From contig JAEYUU010000557.1 of NCBI GenBank assembly GCA_023429545.1, positions 1 to 5,945 of the forward strand: 5,945 bases of DNA, given 5' to 3'. The first letter of the stretch is position 1. Each line of letters begins with the position of its first letter. This stretch comes from Verrucomicrobiota bacterium (GTDB lineage Bacteria; Verrucomicrobiota; Verrucomicrobiia; Verrucomicrobiales; Verrucomicrobiaceae). Made by a program: the position numbers and the translations under genes. The notes beneath the pieces were generated by a model. The model saw nothing but the letters and a program-made list of their open reading frames with translations, was not told the DNA's origin and ran no database searches. Below are positions 1-5,945 of the stretch, one piece after another.

Positions 1-155
1 AGGGTGGTGAGGTTCGCCCGGCCATGTGGTTCAATGCCCCCATCAAGGATGCGCCTCCCCCGCCCTGGGATGTGGCGATCAAGGTCCAGCGGCACTCATG
101 GCGCGGCCAGCTCTCCTGGCAGCTCATGATCTGCGGGGCGCGCTCCGCAGAGTAG
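1..155 (+). CDS. recJ: C-terminal end of a RecJ-like single-strand DNA exonuclease (partial)
   Basis: This is the tail of a gene entering from the left edge; the first whole codon is at base 3 and the TAG stop is at 153-155. It encodes about 50 residues. The pattern runs from a strand with MWFNAP, through a proline run and PPPWDVAIKV, then SWRG and QLSWQLMICGARSAE. This matches the C-terminal OB-like domain of bacterial RecJ, where a 'DVAF.(L/V)..N.W.G...LQL.I...R' pattern closes the protein. RecJ degrades single-stranded DNA 5' to 3' in recombination and mismatch or base-excision repair, in the cytoplasm. The catalytic DHH and DHHA1 domains would lie upstream and are not visible, so the call rests on this short tail. 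The alternative is another protein with a similar beta-rich end. It shares strand and reading frame with the methyltransferase that follows, but no functional link is evident. Confidence 0.62.
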   Translation, partial: GGEVRPAMWFNAPIKDAPPPPWDVAIKVQRHSWRGQLSWQLMICGARSAE

Positions 156-167
156 GCCCGGGGGCCG

Positions 168-180
168 CCTTCGCGGAAGG
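168..180 (+). other. Short GC-rich hairpin in the gap between the RecJ-like gene and the methyltransferase
   Basis: CCTTC at 168-172 and GAAGG at 176-180 form a perfect 5-bp stem with a 3-base GCG loop, 12 bases after the upstream stop codon. The position would suit a terminator, but no T-run follows, only a pyrimidine-rich CTTCCTGCTTTCCC stretch. The stem is short and may be chance. The rest of the gap (156-227) shows no convincing -35/-10 promoter pair. Confidence 0.2.
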
Positions 181-227
181 TCGCACTTCCTGCTTTCCCA
201 AGCGCGTCTCCGCGCTTCCATGGACGC

Positions 228-1256
228 ATGCCGCACGACCTCACTGCCGTCCCCGCCACCGACCCCATCCGCGCCTACCGCTACCGCGATGGGCTCTATG
301 CCGCGGACTTCATCACCGCGGCGGTAGTGCACCTGGATATCTTCACCTGGCTGCTCGCCCATCCTTCCGCGAAAGAGACCATCTGTGAGCACTTCGGATT
401 TGCGGAGCGCCCACTGGATGTGCTGCTCACCCTGTGTGCCGCGAATGGCTTCGTGGAGTGCCGTGATGGGGTGTATCACGCTACATCCACCGCTGCTGAG
501 CACCTCTCCAGCGGCTCGCCGTGGAATCTTCGCCCGTACTACGCCTCTCTCAAGGACCGGCCCATCGTGAAGGACTACCTTCAGGTGCTGAAGACAGACA
601 AACCCGCGAACTGGGGCGGTGACAAGGGGGCGCTGGACTGGCACAAGGCCATGGAGACGGATGAATTCTCCCGCAGCTTCACCGCCGCGATGGACTGCCG
701 CGGCATTTACCTCGCCCAAGCCATGGCGAAGAAGGTGGATCTCACCGGAAGAAAGAGGCTGCTGGATATCGGAGGCGGCAGCGGCATCTACGCCTGCTCC
801 TTCTGCGCGCACCATGCGCATCTGCAGGCCACGGTTCTGGATCAGGCGCCGGTGGATCGCATCGCCCAGCGCTGCATTGATGAACGCGGCTTCACCGGTC
901 GAGTGACGGTGGCCACGGGCAACATGTTCAAGGATCCGCTTCCCGCAGACTGCGACGTGCATCTCTTTTCCAATGTCCTCCATGACTGGGGCGTGGCGGA
1001 GGTGCGCGAGTTGCTGGCCATTTCCTACAAAGCACTGCCGGCCAGGGGGCTGCTCATCATCCATGATGCCTTCATCAACGGAGACAAAACCGGCCCGCTC
1101 CCCGTGGCGGAGTATTCCGCACTGCTGATGCACTCCACCCAGGGAAAATGCTACTCCGTGCGGGAATACGCGGATCTGCTGTGCGAGGCCGGATTCACCC
1201 CGGGTGCCTATCAGGACACGGCAGCGGATCGCGGATTCATGGTGGCCACGAAATAG
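228..1256 (+). CDS. SAM-dependent O-methyltransferase (plant COMT / hydroxyindole OMT-like family), substrate unknown
   Basis: The 342-residue protein has the usual two-domain layout and length of this class I methyltransferase family. Residues ~15-100 form the N-terminal winged-helix dimerisation part, and ~150-342 form the Rossmann-type catalytic domain. Motif I, LLDIGGGSGIYA, is at 178-189 and binds SAM. The acidic residue after strand 2 is D205 (VLDQ), followed by the GNMF segment at 231-234. The LHDW segment (251-254) places H252 as the likely catalytic base, as in family O-methyltransferases. The end, REYADLLCEAGF, is also typical. It should transfer a methyl group from SAM to a hydroxyl of a small molecule in the cytoplasm; the sequence does not tell which. 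ATG 228 is the first ATG, GTG or TTG in this frame after the upstream TAG at 153, so the start is well constrained, although no Shine-Dalgarno sequence precedes it. It has no evident tie to the genes on the other strand. Confidence 0.88.
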   Translation: MPHDLTAVPATDPIRAYRYRDGLYAADFITAAVVHLDIFTWLLAHPSAKETICEHFGFAERPLDVLLTLCAANGFVECRDGVYHATSTAAEHLSSGSPWNLRPYYASLKDRPIVKDYLQVLKTDKPANWGGDKGALDWHKAMETDEFSRSFTAAMDCRGIYLAQAMAKKVDLTGRKRLLDIGGGSGIYACSFCAHHAHLQATVLDQAPVDRIAQRCIDERGFTGRVTVATGNMFKDPLPADCDVHLFSNVLHDWGVAEVRELLAISYKALPARGLLIIHDAFINGDKTGPLPVAEYSALLMHSTQGKCYSVREYADLLCEAGFTPGAYQDTAADRGFMVATK

Positions 1257-1263
1257 CGATCCC

Positions 1264-2445
1264 TCAGCCCTGCCATGCCGCATCCGCCAGCATGCCATGG
1301 CACATCCACAAAGCGCGCGGGTGGTGGAAGAAGCTCTTCCACAGATTGCCCTTGGTCGAGGAGGAGCGTGAACCATCACGATTCAGATAGCCGAACCACT
1401 CGCCGTGCTGCGCGTCCGCGAAATGCTGGAAGCTCCAGGCGCGCACCTGCTCGTGCCACTGCGCATAGCGCGGCTCTCCGGTCAGCTTCCAGGCCATGAG
1501 CGTGGCGATCAGCGCCTCATCATGCGGCCACCAGAATTTCATTTCGTGCCAGTATTCCTGCACGGGCTTCCCGGCGACATCCCGGAAGTAAAAGAGCCCG
1601 CCGTGCTCCGTGTCCCACCCGCGGGCCCACATCCAGTCGAGCATCTGGCAGCCCAGCCGGACAAGGCGCGACTCCCTGCGCAGTGCGCCCTCTTGCATGA
1701 TGAACCACGCCGCCTCCATGGCGTGCCCCGGATTTAAGAGACGTCCGTCGAAGTGATTAATGACAGCACCGTCCGGCGCGACGTTCTCCATGACGCATTG
1801 CAGCTCGGGCTTCACGAAAAACTTCTCAATCTCCTCAATACATCGGTCCCTCCAGCCACGCAGCGAGGCGTCATCGCCCAGGTTGGAGGCCAGCTCCCGT
1901 GCCGTGACCAGGGCGATCATGCGGGGGCTCATGCTGATCATCGGACGCGAGTCCGTGTGCTTCGGCGGCATGAGGCCGGGCGTGAAGTGCCACTTTACGA
2001 AGAGTTCGAAGAGCGACCTCGCCTTCTCCGCGGAGACCGCATTGCCCGTGGCGCGGGCATGGGCGGCGTAGGCGATGGCCGCGAAACTTTCACTGTAGGC
2101 ATAACGGCGTTTGCGGATGGGCTGCCCTTCCCGCGTCATGTGAAAGTACATGCGCCCGGAGGGATCACCACGGTCTACGCAGTGCTGGTCAAGGAACCGC
2201 AGCCCGCTCTCTCCCCACGCGAGCCACTCCAGGCGCGACTCCAACGTATTGAACAGCGTGAGCAGCATCCAGCTCATGCGCCCTTGGGCCCAGACTGACT
2301 TGTCCGTATCCAGCACGGAGCCGTCCGCGTCCAGACAGTGGAGAAATCCGCCATGCAGCGTGTCGACGCACCGGGGAAACCAGAATGGCAGGCAGTCGCG
2401 CAACAGCGCGTCACGGTAGAATGTTGCGAGGTCTGCTGGCGTCAT
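1264..2445 (-). CDS. N-acylglucosamine 2-epimerase (AGE / renin-binding protein) family sugar epimerase or isomerase
   Basis: The 393 residues fit a single (alpha/alpha)6-barrel AGE-family protein of normal length. The motifs fall in family order: DTDKSVWAQGR at 46-56; RPMISMSPRMI at 167-177; NPGHAMEAAWFI at 238-249; WWPHDEALIA at 305-314; EWFGYLNRDG at 349-358; and KGNLWKSFFHHPRALW at 365-380. H241 and H374 (the H of HxPR) match the two catalytic histidines known in AGE enzymes, which act as acid/base in C2 epimerisation. Family members interconvert GlcNAc and ManNAc; relatives act on cellobiose, mannose or sulfoquinovose, so the substrate is not settled. There is no signal peptide, so it is cytoplasmic. 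Its ATG overlaps the sulfatase stop (ATGA), which fixes the start and implies translational coupling. A role in using sugars released by the upstream gene products is inferred. The 3' end lies 7 bases from the convergent methyltransferase gene. Confidence 0.9.
   Translation of the reverse strand: MTPADLATFYRDALLRDCLPFWFPRCVDTLHGGFLHCLDADGSVLDTDKSVWAQGRMSWMLLTLFNTLESRLEWLAWGESGLRFLDQHCVDRGDPSGRMYFHMTREGQPIRKRRYAYSESFAAIAYAAHARATGNAVSAEKARSLFELFVKWHFTPGLMPPKHTDSRPMISMSPRMIALVTARELASNLGDDASLRGWRDRCIEEIEKFFVKPELQCVMENVAPDGAVINHFDGRLLNPGHAMEAAWFIMQEGALRRESRLVRLGCQMLDWMWARGWDTEHGGLFYFRDVAGKPVQEYWHEMKFWWPHDEALIATLMAWKLTGEPRYAQWHEQVRAWSFQHFADAQHGEWFGYLNRDGSRSSSTKGNLWKSFFHHPRALWMCHGMLADAAWQG
1324..1342. 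repeat. Perfect 8-bp inverted repeat inside the 3' part of the epimerase gene
   Basis: GTGGAAGA (1324-1331) and TCTTCCAC (1335-1342) form a perfect 8-bp stem with a 3-base loop. It lies within the codons for the conserved WKSFFHH segment of the epimerase, about 60 bases before its stop codon. No T-run follows on either strand, so it is not a standard terminator. It may simply reflect the codons for this motif, or it could fold in the 3' end of either of the two converging transcripts. Confidence 0.35.
2442..2445 (-). promoter_or_regulatory. ATGA stop/start overlap coupling sulfatase and epimerase translation
   Basis: On the - strand, ATG (2445-2443) of the epimerase overlaps TGA (2444-2442) of the sulfatase. 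The sequence just upstream of the epimerase ATG has no Shine-Dalgarno match. Re-initiation by ribosomes ending the sulfatase is therefore a likely way for the epimerase to be translated. The overlap is directly visible; the coupling is inferred from the common behaviour of such junctions. Confidence 0.75.
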
Positions 2446-3911
2446 TTCACGGGCACGGTCGCGGCTCTGACTTGGGGCTTCTTCACGTAGTCAGGCCATA
2501 CGATGCGTTTGCCCTCCGCGCCAGTAAACTTCCAAGCTGGCCAGGTGGGCGACTCCTCGCGCACCTCATGATATTTCTTCATCAATGCCGCCTTCATCTC
2601 CTCAAACCGGGCTGGCTCTTTCGCGGCGAGGTCGGTGGTCTCGCCGATGTCCGTACGGAGATTATAGAGCTCAAAGGCCGCCGGCTCCGCCGTCTTGAAG
2701 TCGTGCTCCGTCTCCTCGGTGATGTCATTGCCGCGGGCGGCAGCGGGCTTGTCGAGGGTGGCGAGGAGCTTCCAGTCTCCGATGCGCATGGCCACCTGCG
2801 GTCCGCCGGTGGCGCGGTTGAAATGCCAGTAGAGCGGGGTGCGGCGTTCCACCGGTGCCCCATCGAGCAGCGGAAGCATGTTTGCGCCATCCAGTACACG
2901 GTCGGCCGGCGGGGCGATGCCTGTGAGCGCGCACACCGTGGGCAGGAAGTCCACGCTGCTCACCGGGGCATCCATGACGGTGCCGGGCTTCACCTTCCCC
3001 GGCCAGCGCAAGATCCCCGGCACACGGATGCCGCCCTCATATACCGATCCCTTCTTGTCACGCAACGGCCCGGCGGAACCGTGCGGATGCTGCCTGGTGA
3101 TAGCCGGCCCGTTGTCGCTGGTGAAGAATACCAGCGTATTCTCCCGCAGACCCTCGGCATCCAGCACGCGCATGACGCGGCCGAAAGCCTCGTCCATCTG
3201 GGAGATGTTGCCGTGATGAGCGGAGTAGCTGGGGTCATCAGATGGGTAGAGCTTGGTGTAGCGCTCATCCGAGGCGATGGGTTCGTGCGGCTCATGAAAG
3301 GCCACATAGAGGAAGAAGGGTTTCGACTTGTTCCGCAGCATGGTGAGCCAACGTTGCGCCTCATCCGCCACCAGGTGCGCGGCATAGCCCTCCAGCTTCC
3401 CAACCGCCTCGCCATTGCGCGCGAAGTTATCGGGATTCTTGTGGTTCGGGTAGGCGTTGTTCTGCGTGGCAAACCAGTGGTCGAACCCATGATCGTTGGG
3501 CTGCGGCTGCGCGGGCTTGTTGAACTCGCCATTGAGGTGCCATTTGCCGGAGAGGCAGGTGGCATAACCTGCATTGCGCAGCAGCGTGGCAACAGTGGCT
3601 TCACTCTTGCGCACATGCACCGGGGAGTCCTCCGGAATCCAGTCACGCACCCCCACGCGAGTCGGTGTGCGACCCGTCATCAGCCCCGTGCGTGAGGGTG
3701 AGCAATTCGCATGGGCCGCGTAGCAGGAGGTGAGCCGCGCACCTTCCGCAGCGAAGCGGTCCAGGTGGGGCGTCTGTACATCCCTGGCGCCGTAGCACGC
3801 GAGATCACCGTAACCAAGGTCATCCGAGACCACGAGTACGATGTTTGGCCGTTCCGCGTGAGATGCGACGACCAGGGATAGAGTGGCAACAAGGCATAAG
3901 AGCGCTTTCAT
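2442..3911 (-). CDS. Secreted type I (formylglycine) sulfatase, arylsulfatase A-like
   Basis: The 489-residue protein begins with a Sec signal peptide: MK, a hydrophobic stretch (residues 3-16), then a likely signal peptidase I cut after ASHA at residue 19. The mature protein starts with RPNIVLVVSDDLGYGD, where D30 and D31 are metal ligands. The sulfatase signature CSPSR (70-74) makes C70 the residue converted to formylglycine, with R74 beside it. The second signature runs from G115 to L126 and contains K123 and H125 (GKWHL). H209, D266/N267 (TSDNGP) and K287 (before YEGG) complete the usual active site. It hydrolyses sulfate esters, probably on carbohydrate, in the periplasm or outside the cell; the sugar cannot be read from sequence. 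C70 needs a maturase (FGE or anSME), which is not in this window. Downstream it overlaps the epimerase; upstream, 70 bases separate it from the M60 gene. The start is supported by the signal peptide, though CCCTCCT rather than a ribosome binding site sits directly before the ATG. Confidence 0.95.
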   Translation of the reverse strand: MKALLCLVATLSLVVASHAERPNIVLVVSDDLGYGDLACYGARDVQTPHLDRFAAEGARLTSCYAAHANCSPSRTGLMTGRTPTRVGVRDWIPEDSPVHVRKSEATVATLLRNAGYATCLSGKWHLNGEFNKPAQPQPNDHGFDHWFATQNNAYPNHKNPDNFARNGEAVGKLEGYAAHLVADEAQRWLTMLRNKSKPFFLYVAFHEPHEPIASDERYTKLYPSDDPSYSAHHGNISQMDEAFGRVMRVLDAEGLRENTLVFFTSDNGPAITRQHPHGSAGPLRDKKGSVYEGGIRVPGILRWPGKVKPGTVMDAPVSSVDFLPTVCALTGIAPPADRVLDGANMLPLLDGAPVERRTPLYWHFNRATGGPQVAMRIGDWKLLATLDKPAAARGNDITEETEHDFKTAEPAAFELYNLRTDIGETTDLAAKEPARFEEMKAALMKKYHEVREESPTWPAWKFTGAEGKRIVWPDYVKKPQVRAATVPVK

Positions 3912-3981
3912 AGGAGGGCATGCACATGCGCCATGAAAACGCGCTGCGGCCCTCTGGTGTTGCCACGACTTCCCACGGAAG
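3912..3981 (-). other. 70-base spacer between the M60 gene and the sulfatase gene
   Basis: This is the only noncoding gap inside the - strand cluster. Just after the M60 stop codon there is a tiny inverted repeat (TTCC-GTG-GGAA, 3970-3980) with no T-run, and no clear terminator. No good -35/-10 pair is visible. Read on the - strand it ends in CCCTCCT next to the sulfatase ATG, which is not a Shine-Dalgarno sequence. The gap is small enough for read-through from the M60 gene, but a separate sulfatase promoter cannot be excluded. Confidence 0.4.
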
Positions 3982-5945
3982 CTACAAACCCTCGGGCATC
4001 CAAATTTCGAGTTTGGACACCTCTGCCTTCGCGCTCGAGCTCACAGGAATGCCCCAGGCATCGAAGAACGGTCCGAGATTCTTGTTCACGATCCTCGAGT
4101 AGCGGATGAGAAACTGGTCGCGCCGCTCGTCGTCATTTTTCGGCACGGGGCCGTGGCTGCTGTCGGCGAAGCTGTGAAGGTACTTCCGCCAGCTCTCCCA
4201 GCCAAACTCCTGCACAAGCTGGATGTAGGTGGTTAGGGCAAGGAAAGGATCACTCTTCCATGAAGTCCACTTGTCGGAGGCAGTCTTGATTTTCTGGATG
4301 TTCCTTTTTCTTGCCTCCTCCGAGATGGCCGGGTGCCCGATGAGCCAGTCTTTCTGCAGCACGGCATGGTAGCAGTACATGCCGATGACGTTGTTCGTCA
4401 CCTCACCAGTGCCGGCAAAGGTGAAGGTCTCCCGCTGATGGTTATGCCCGATCTCGTGATAAAATCCCCAGCCGGGGAATTTGATGCGGCCATACGTCAC
4501 CATTTCCGCCGCTTCCGGGAGGTGTATCATGATGGGATACCCGGAGTGCATGAAGCCCGCGCTGATCTGCACGTCCGCCACCATGCGCTCGGGACGCTTC
4601 CGTTCAGCAGTTTGGTTGCTCACGTCATCCTGCGCCTCCACCACTTTCTTCCAGAATTCCATGAGTTGGGTGGGATTGTTCACGGTACGCGCGACTTCGA
4701 CCGGCACGGAGACAATCATCCTGTCACAAGCGAGTTCCGCCCAGGGAGCCGGCCGGTTTTTGATTTGCGCATGCCACGTCGCGTCATCATCCTGTCCCAG
4801 CACAAACAGCGGCGCCGCGATGCCTCCCTTGATGGAAGTGGTGAAAGGGGCGTCGCTCGCCGCGCGGCCGGGCACTTCGATATAGATGAGCCCACCAAAG
4901 GCGCTGGCGGCCTGAGTCTCCGCCGATTCAAGCGCGACGGACTTGGTGATGTCCGGCGCACGCGACCAGCTTTCCAGATGATACAGCGTATCCGAGTGGC
5001 ATCCGATGCGTACTGCATAACCTTTGCCCGCGAGATTCGCGGGAAGCGAGACCGTGACCGGCTCGCCCGCCACCGCGTAAAGGCCCGTGCTCGTCCATCC
5101 CGGGATGGCGGGATTGACCTTCACCTCCTGGGTGATACGCGGGGCATTCGCCTCCACCTTCCCCGGGAAGGCCACATGCGCGGGGTGAGCCGCTACCGAA
5201 CCACCCGGCGCGAGACGTAGCAGGCGCGTCTCCATTCCCAGGCGGATCCGTGCCGGTGCATGCCTGGCCTCTGTGAGCGGCGCCGCTTTTGTGGGCACGG
5301 GCGTGTCATTGCCTGCGCCTCCAAGAGCGGCCACCACCGCTTCACGCAAGCTGCTGCGGTCCGGAGGCTGGGAGGCGAGCGCCACCTGGATGGCGCTCAT
5401 GCCCTGCTTCATCTCCTCAGGAGAGGCCGCCATCCCACCGTTGGCCTGTTTCTTGATGGCAGCAATGGCCGCGGACGCATTCATCATCGTTGGGAGTTCT
5501 GCACGCGCCTGGAAAGCGGGCAATTGATCAAACGCACTCATGTCCGTGATGGCAATGCCCGCAGGCATCAAACCTCGGTTCACGCCATGGGCCACGGCGA
5601 GATTCTTCCCACCGCTCGTCTGCTCAAAGGCCCATCCTGTCATGCCGGCAATGACTCCGCCGCCCTCCTTGATCCAGGCAGCAAGCGCCTCGCCCTCTGC
5701 GGGGTCAGTCATCGATTGGACGTTGAGGATCACGACATCGAAGTCCCTGAGTGTGTCGCGTTCGAGCGGGCCGCTGAAAATCTTCGCCGTACTGAAGCCG
5801 TGCTCCTTGTAAAAGTTGAGTGCGTTCACCTGCTTGAGCCCCACGCGCGGATTCGATTTTGCTCCTACCCATTTCACGCAGTTCTCCATCAGCTTCGCAT
5901 GGTCGCCGCCTTCCGTGCCGGTGAGGTAGCTGTTGTGGCCGAAGA
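3982..5945 (-). CDS. M60-like (enhancin-type) zinc metallopeptidase with N-terminal TCAF/GATase-like region, 5' end beyond window
   Basis: The frame stays open to the right edge, so the gene is partial. The internal ATG at 5889 is unlikely to be the start, because the 18 codons before it continue the domain (FGHNSYLTGTEGGDHAKL). Residues here count from that Met. Up to ~120 there is an alpha/beta region resembling the class I GATase-like domain of TCAF/FAM115 proteins: FDVVILNVQS at 50-59, then AAWIKEGGGVIAG at 70-82. A helical linker (~125-195) follows. Residues ~210-340 look like the beta-rich M60 N-terminal part (TGLYAVAGEPVTVSLP, GGLIYIEVP). The catalytic part has HEIGH at 478-482: H478 and H482 bind zinc and E479 is catalytic. 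E496 (GTGE, 13 residues after H482) fits the third ligand in HExxHx(8-28)E. M60-like enzymes cleave mucins and other glycoproteins outside the cell. No carbohydrate-binding module or membrane anchor is visible; a signal peptide would lie upstream. It is probably the first visible gene of the sulfatase-epimerase unit. Confidence 0.88.
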   Translation of the reverse strand, partial: FGHNSYLTGTEGGDHAKLMENCVKWVGAKSNPRVGLKQVNALNFYKEHGFSTAKIFSGPLERDTLRDFDVVILNVQSMTDPAEGEALAAWIKEGGGVIAGMTGWAFEQTSGGKNLAVAHGVNRGLMPAGIAITDMSAFDQLPAFQARAELPTMMNASAAIAAIKKQANGGMAASPEEMKQGMSAIQVALASQPPDRSSLREAVVAALGGAGNDTPVPTKAAPLTEARHAPARIRLGMETRLLRLAPGGSVAAHPAHVAFPGKVEANAPRITQEVKVNPAIPGWTSTGLYAVAGEPVTVSLPANLAGKGYAVRIGCHSDTLYHLESWSRAPDITKSVALESAETQAASAFGGLIYIEVPGRAASDAPFTTSIKGGIAAPLFVLGQDDDATWHAQIKNRPAPWAELACDRMIVSVPVEVARTVNNPTQLMEFWKKVVEAQDDVSNQTAERKRPERMVADVQISAGFMHSGYPIMIHLPEAAEMVTYGRIKFPGWGFYHEIGHNHQRETFTFAGTGEVTNNVIGMYCYHAVLQKDWLIGHPAISEEARKRNIQKIKTASDKWTSWKSDPFLALTTYIQLVQEFGWESWRKYLHSFADSSHGPVPKNDDERRDQFLIRYSRIVNKNLGPFFDAWGIPVSSSAKAEVSKLEIWMPEGL

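Noticed and set aside
1271..1302. TGCCATG / CATGGCA inverted repeat near the epimerase stop as a terminator
   Set aside because: The 7-bp arms are separated by 18 bases, no T-run follows on either strand, and the repeat is explained by codons for the epimerase C-terminus.
96..1379. Long open frame on the - strand (427 codons) opposite the methyltransferase
   Set aside because: It lies fully antisense to a gene with clear family motifs and runs into the epimerase 3' end. Its translation is Arg/Gly/His-rich without recognisable domains, as expected from a high-GC shadow frame.
1753..2298. Open frame on the + strand (181 codons) opposite the epimerase
   Set aside because: It is antisense to conserved AGE motifs, has no recognisable product and no start signal.
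2385..3695. Long open frame on the + strand (436 codons) opposite the sulfatase
   Set aside because: The - strand holds the complete sulfatase with signal peptide and both signatures. The antisense translation shows no coherent domain and is a GC-driven shadow.
4333..5220. Open frame on the + strand (295 codons) opposite the M60 gene
   Set aside because: It overlaps the M60 catalytic and beta domains in antisense. Its composition is rich in Arg, His and Gly with no family pattern.
5887..5889. ATG at 5889 as the true start of the M60 gene
   Set aside because: The same frame continues without a stop to the window edge, and the extra 18 residues fit the same N-terminal domain. An exported protease would also need a signal peptide, which is absent after this ATG.

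Overview
The window is GC-rich, gene-dense bacterial chromosome. The gene content (a secreted formylglycine-type sulfatase, an M60-like metalloprotease with a TCAF-like N-terminal part, an N-acylglucosamine 2-epimerase family protein and a RecJ-like tail) suits the Verrucomicrobiota/Planctomycetota group, most likely Verrucomicrobiota. That placement is inferred from gene content and protein style, not from a marker gene.

Left part, + strand: the first 155 bases are the 3' end of a gene whose last ~50 residues look like the C-terminal domain of the exonuclease RecJ. After a 72-base gap comes a complete class I SAM-dependent O-methyltransferase-type gene (228-1256) with the HDW catalytic motif. 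It ends 7 bases from the convergent epimerase gene.

Right part, - strand, in transcription order: a large M60-like metallopeptidase (5945 to 3982; its start lies beyond the right edge), a 70-base gap, a secreted sulfatase (3911-2442), and an AGE-family epimerase/isomerase (2445-1264) whose ATG overlaps the sulfatase stop as ATGA. Spacing and orientation suggest one transcription unit with its promoter outside the window.

The working hypothesis is a small cassette for degrading a sulfated glycoprotein. The M60 protein would cut a glycosylated (mucin-like) protein outside the cytoplasm, the sulfatase would remove sulfate esters from its glycans, and the cytoplasmic epimerase would route a released sugar, possibly ManNAc/GlcNAc, into central metabolism. 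Each family assignment is well supported by motifs; the joint role is inference. None of the three visible start codons has a recognisable Shine-Dalgarno sequence. I saw no RNA gene, CRISPR array, insertion sequence or convincing rho-independent terminator. No gene-free stretch exceeds 300 bases.
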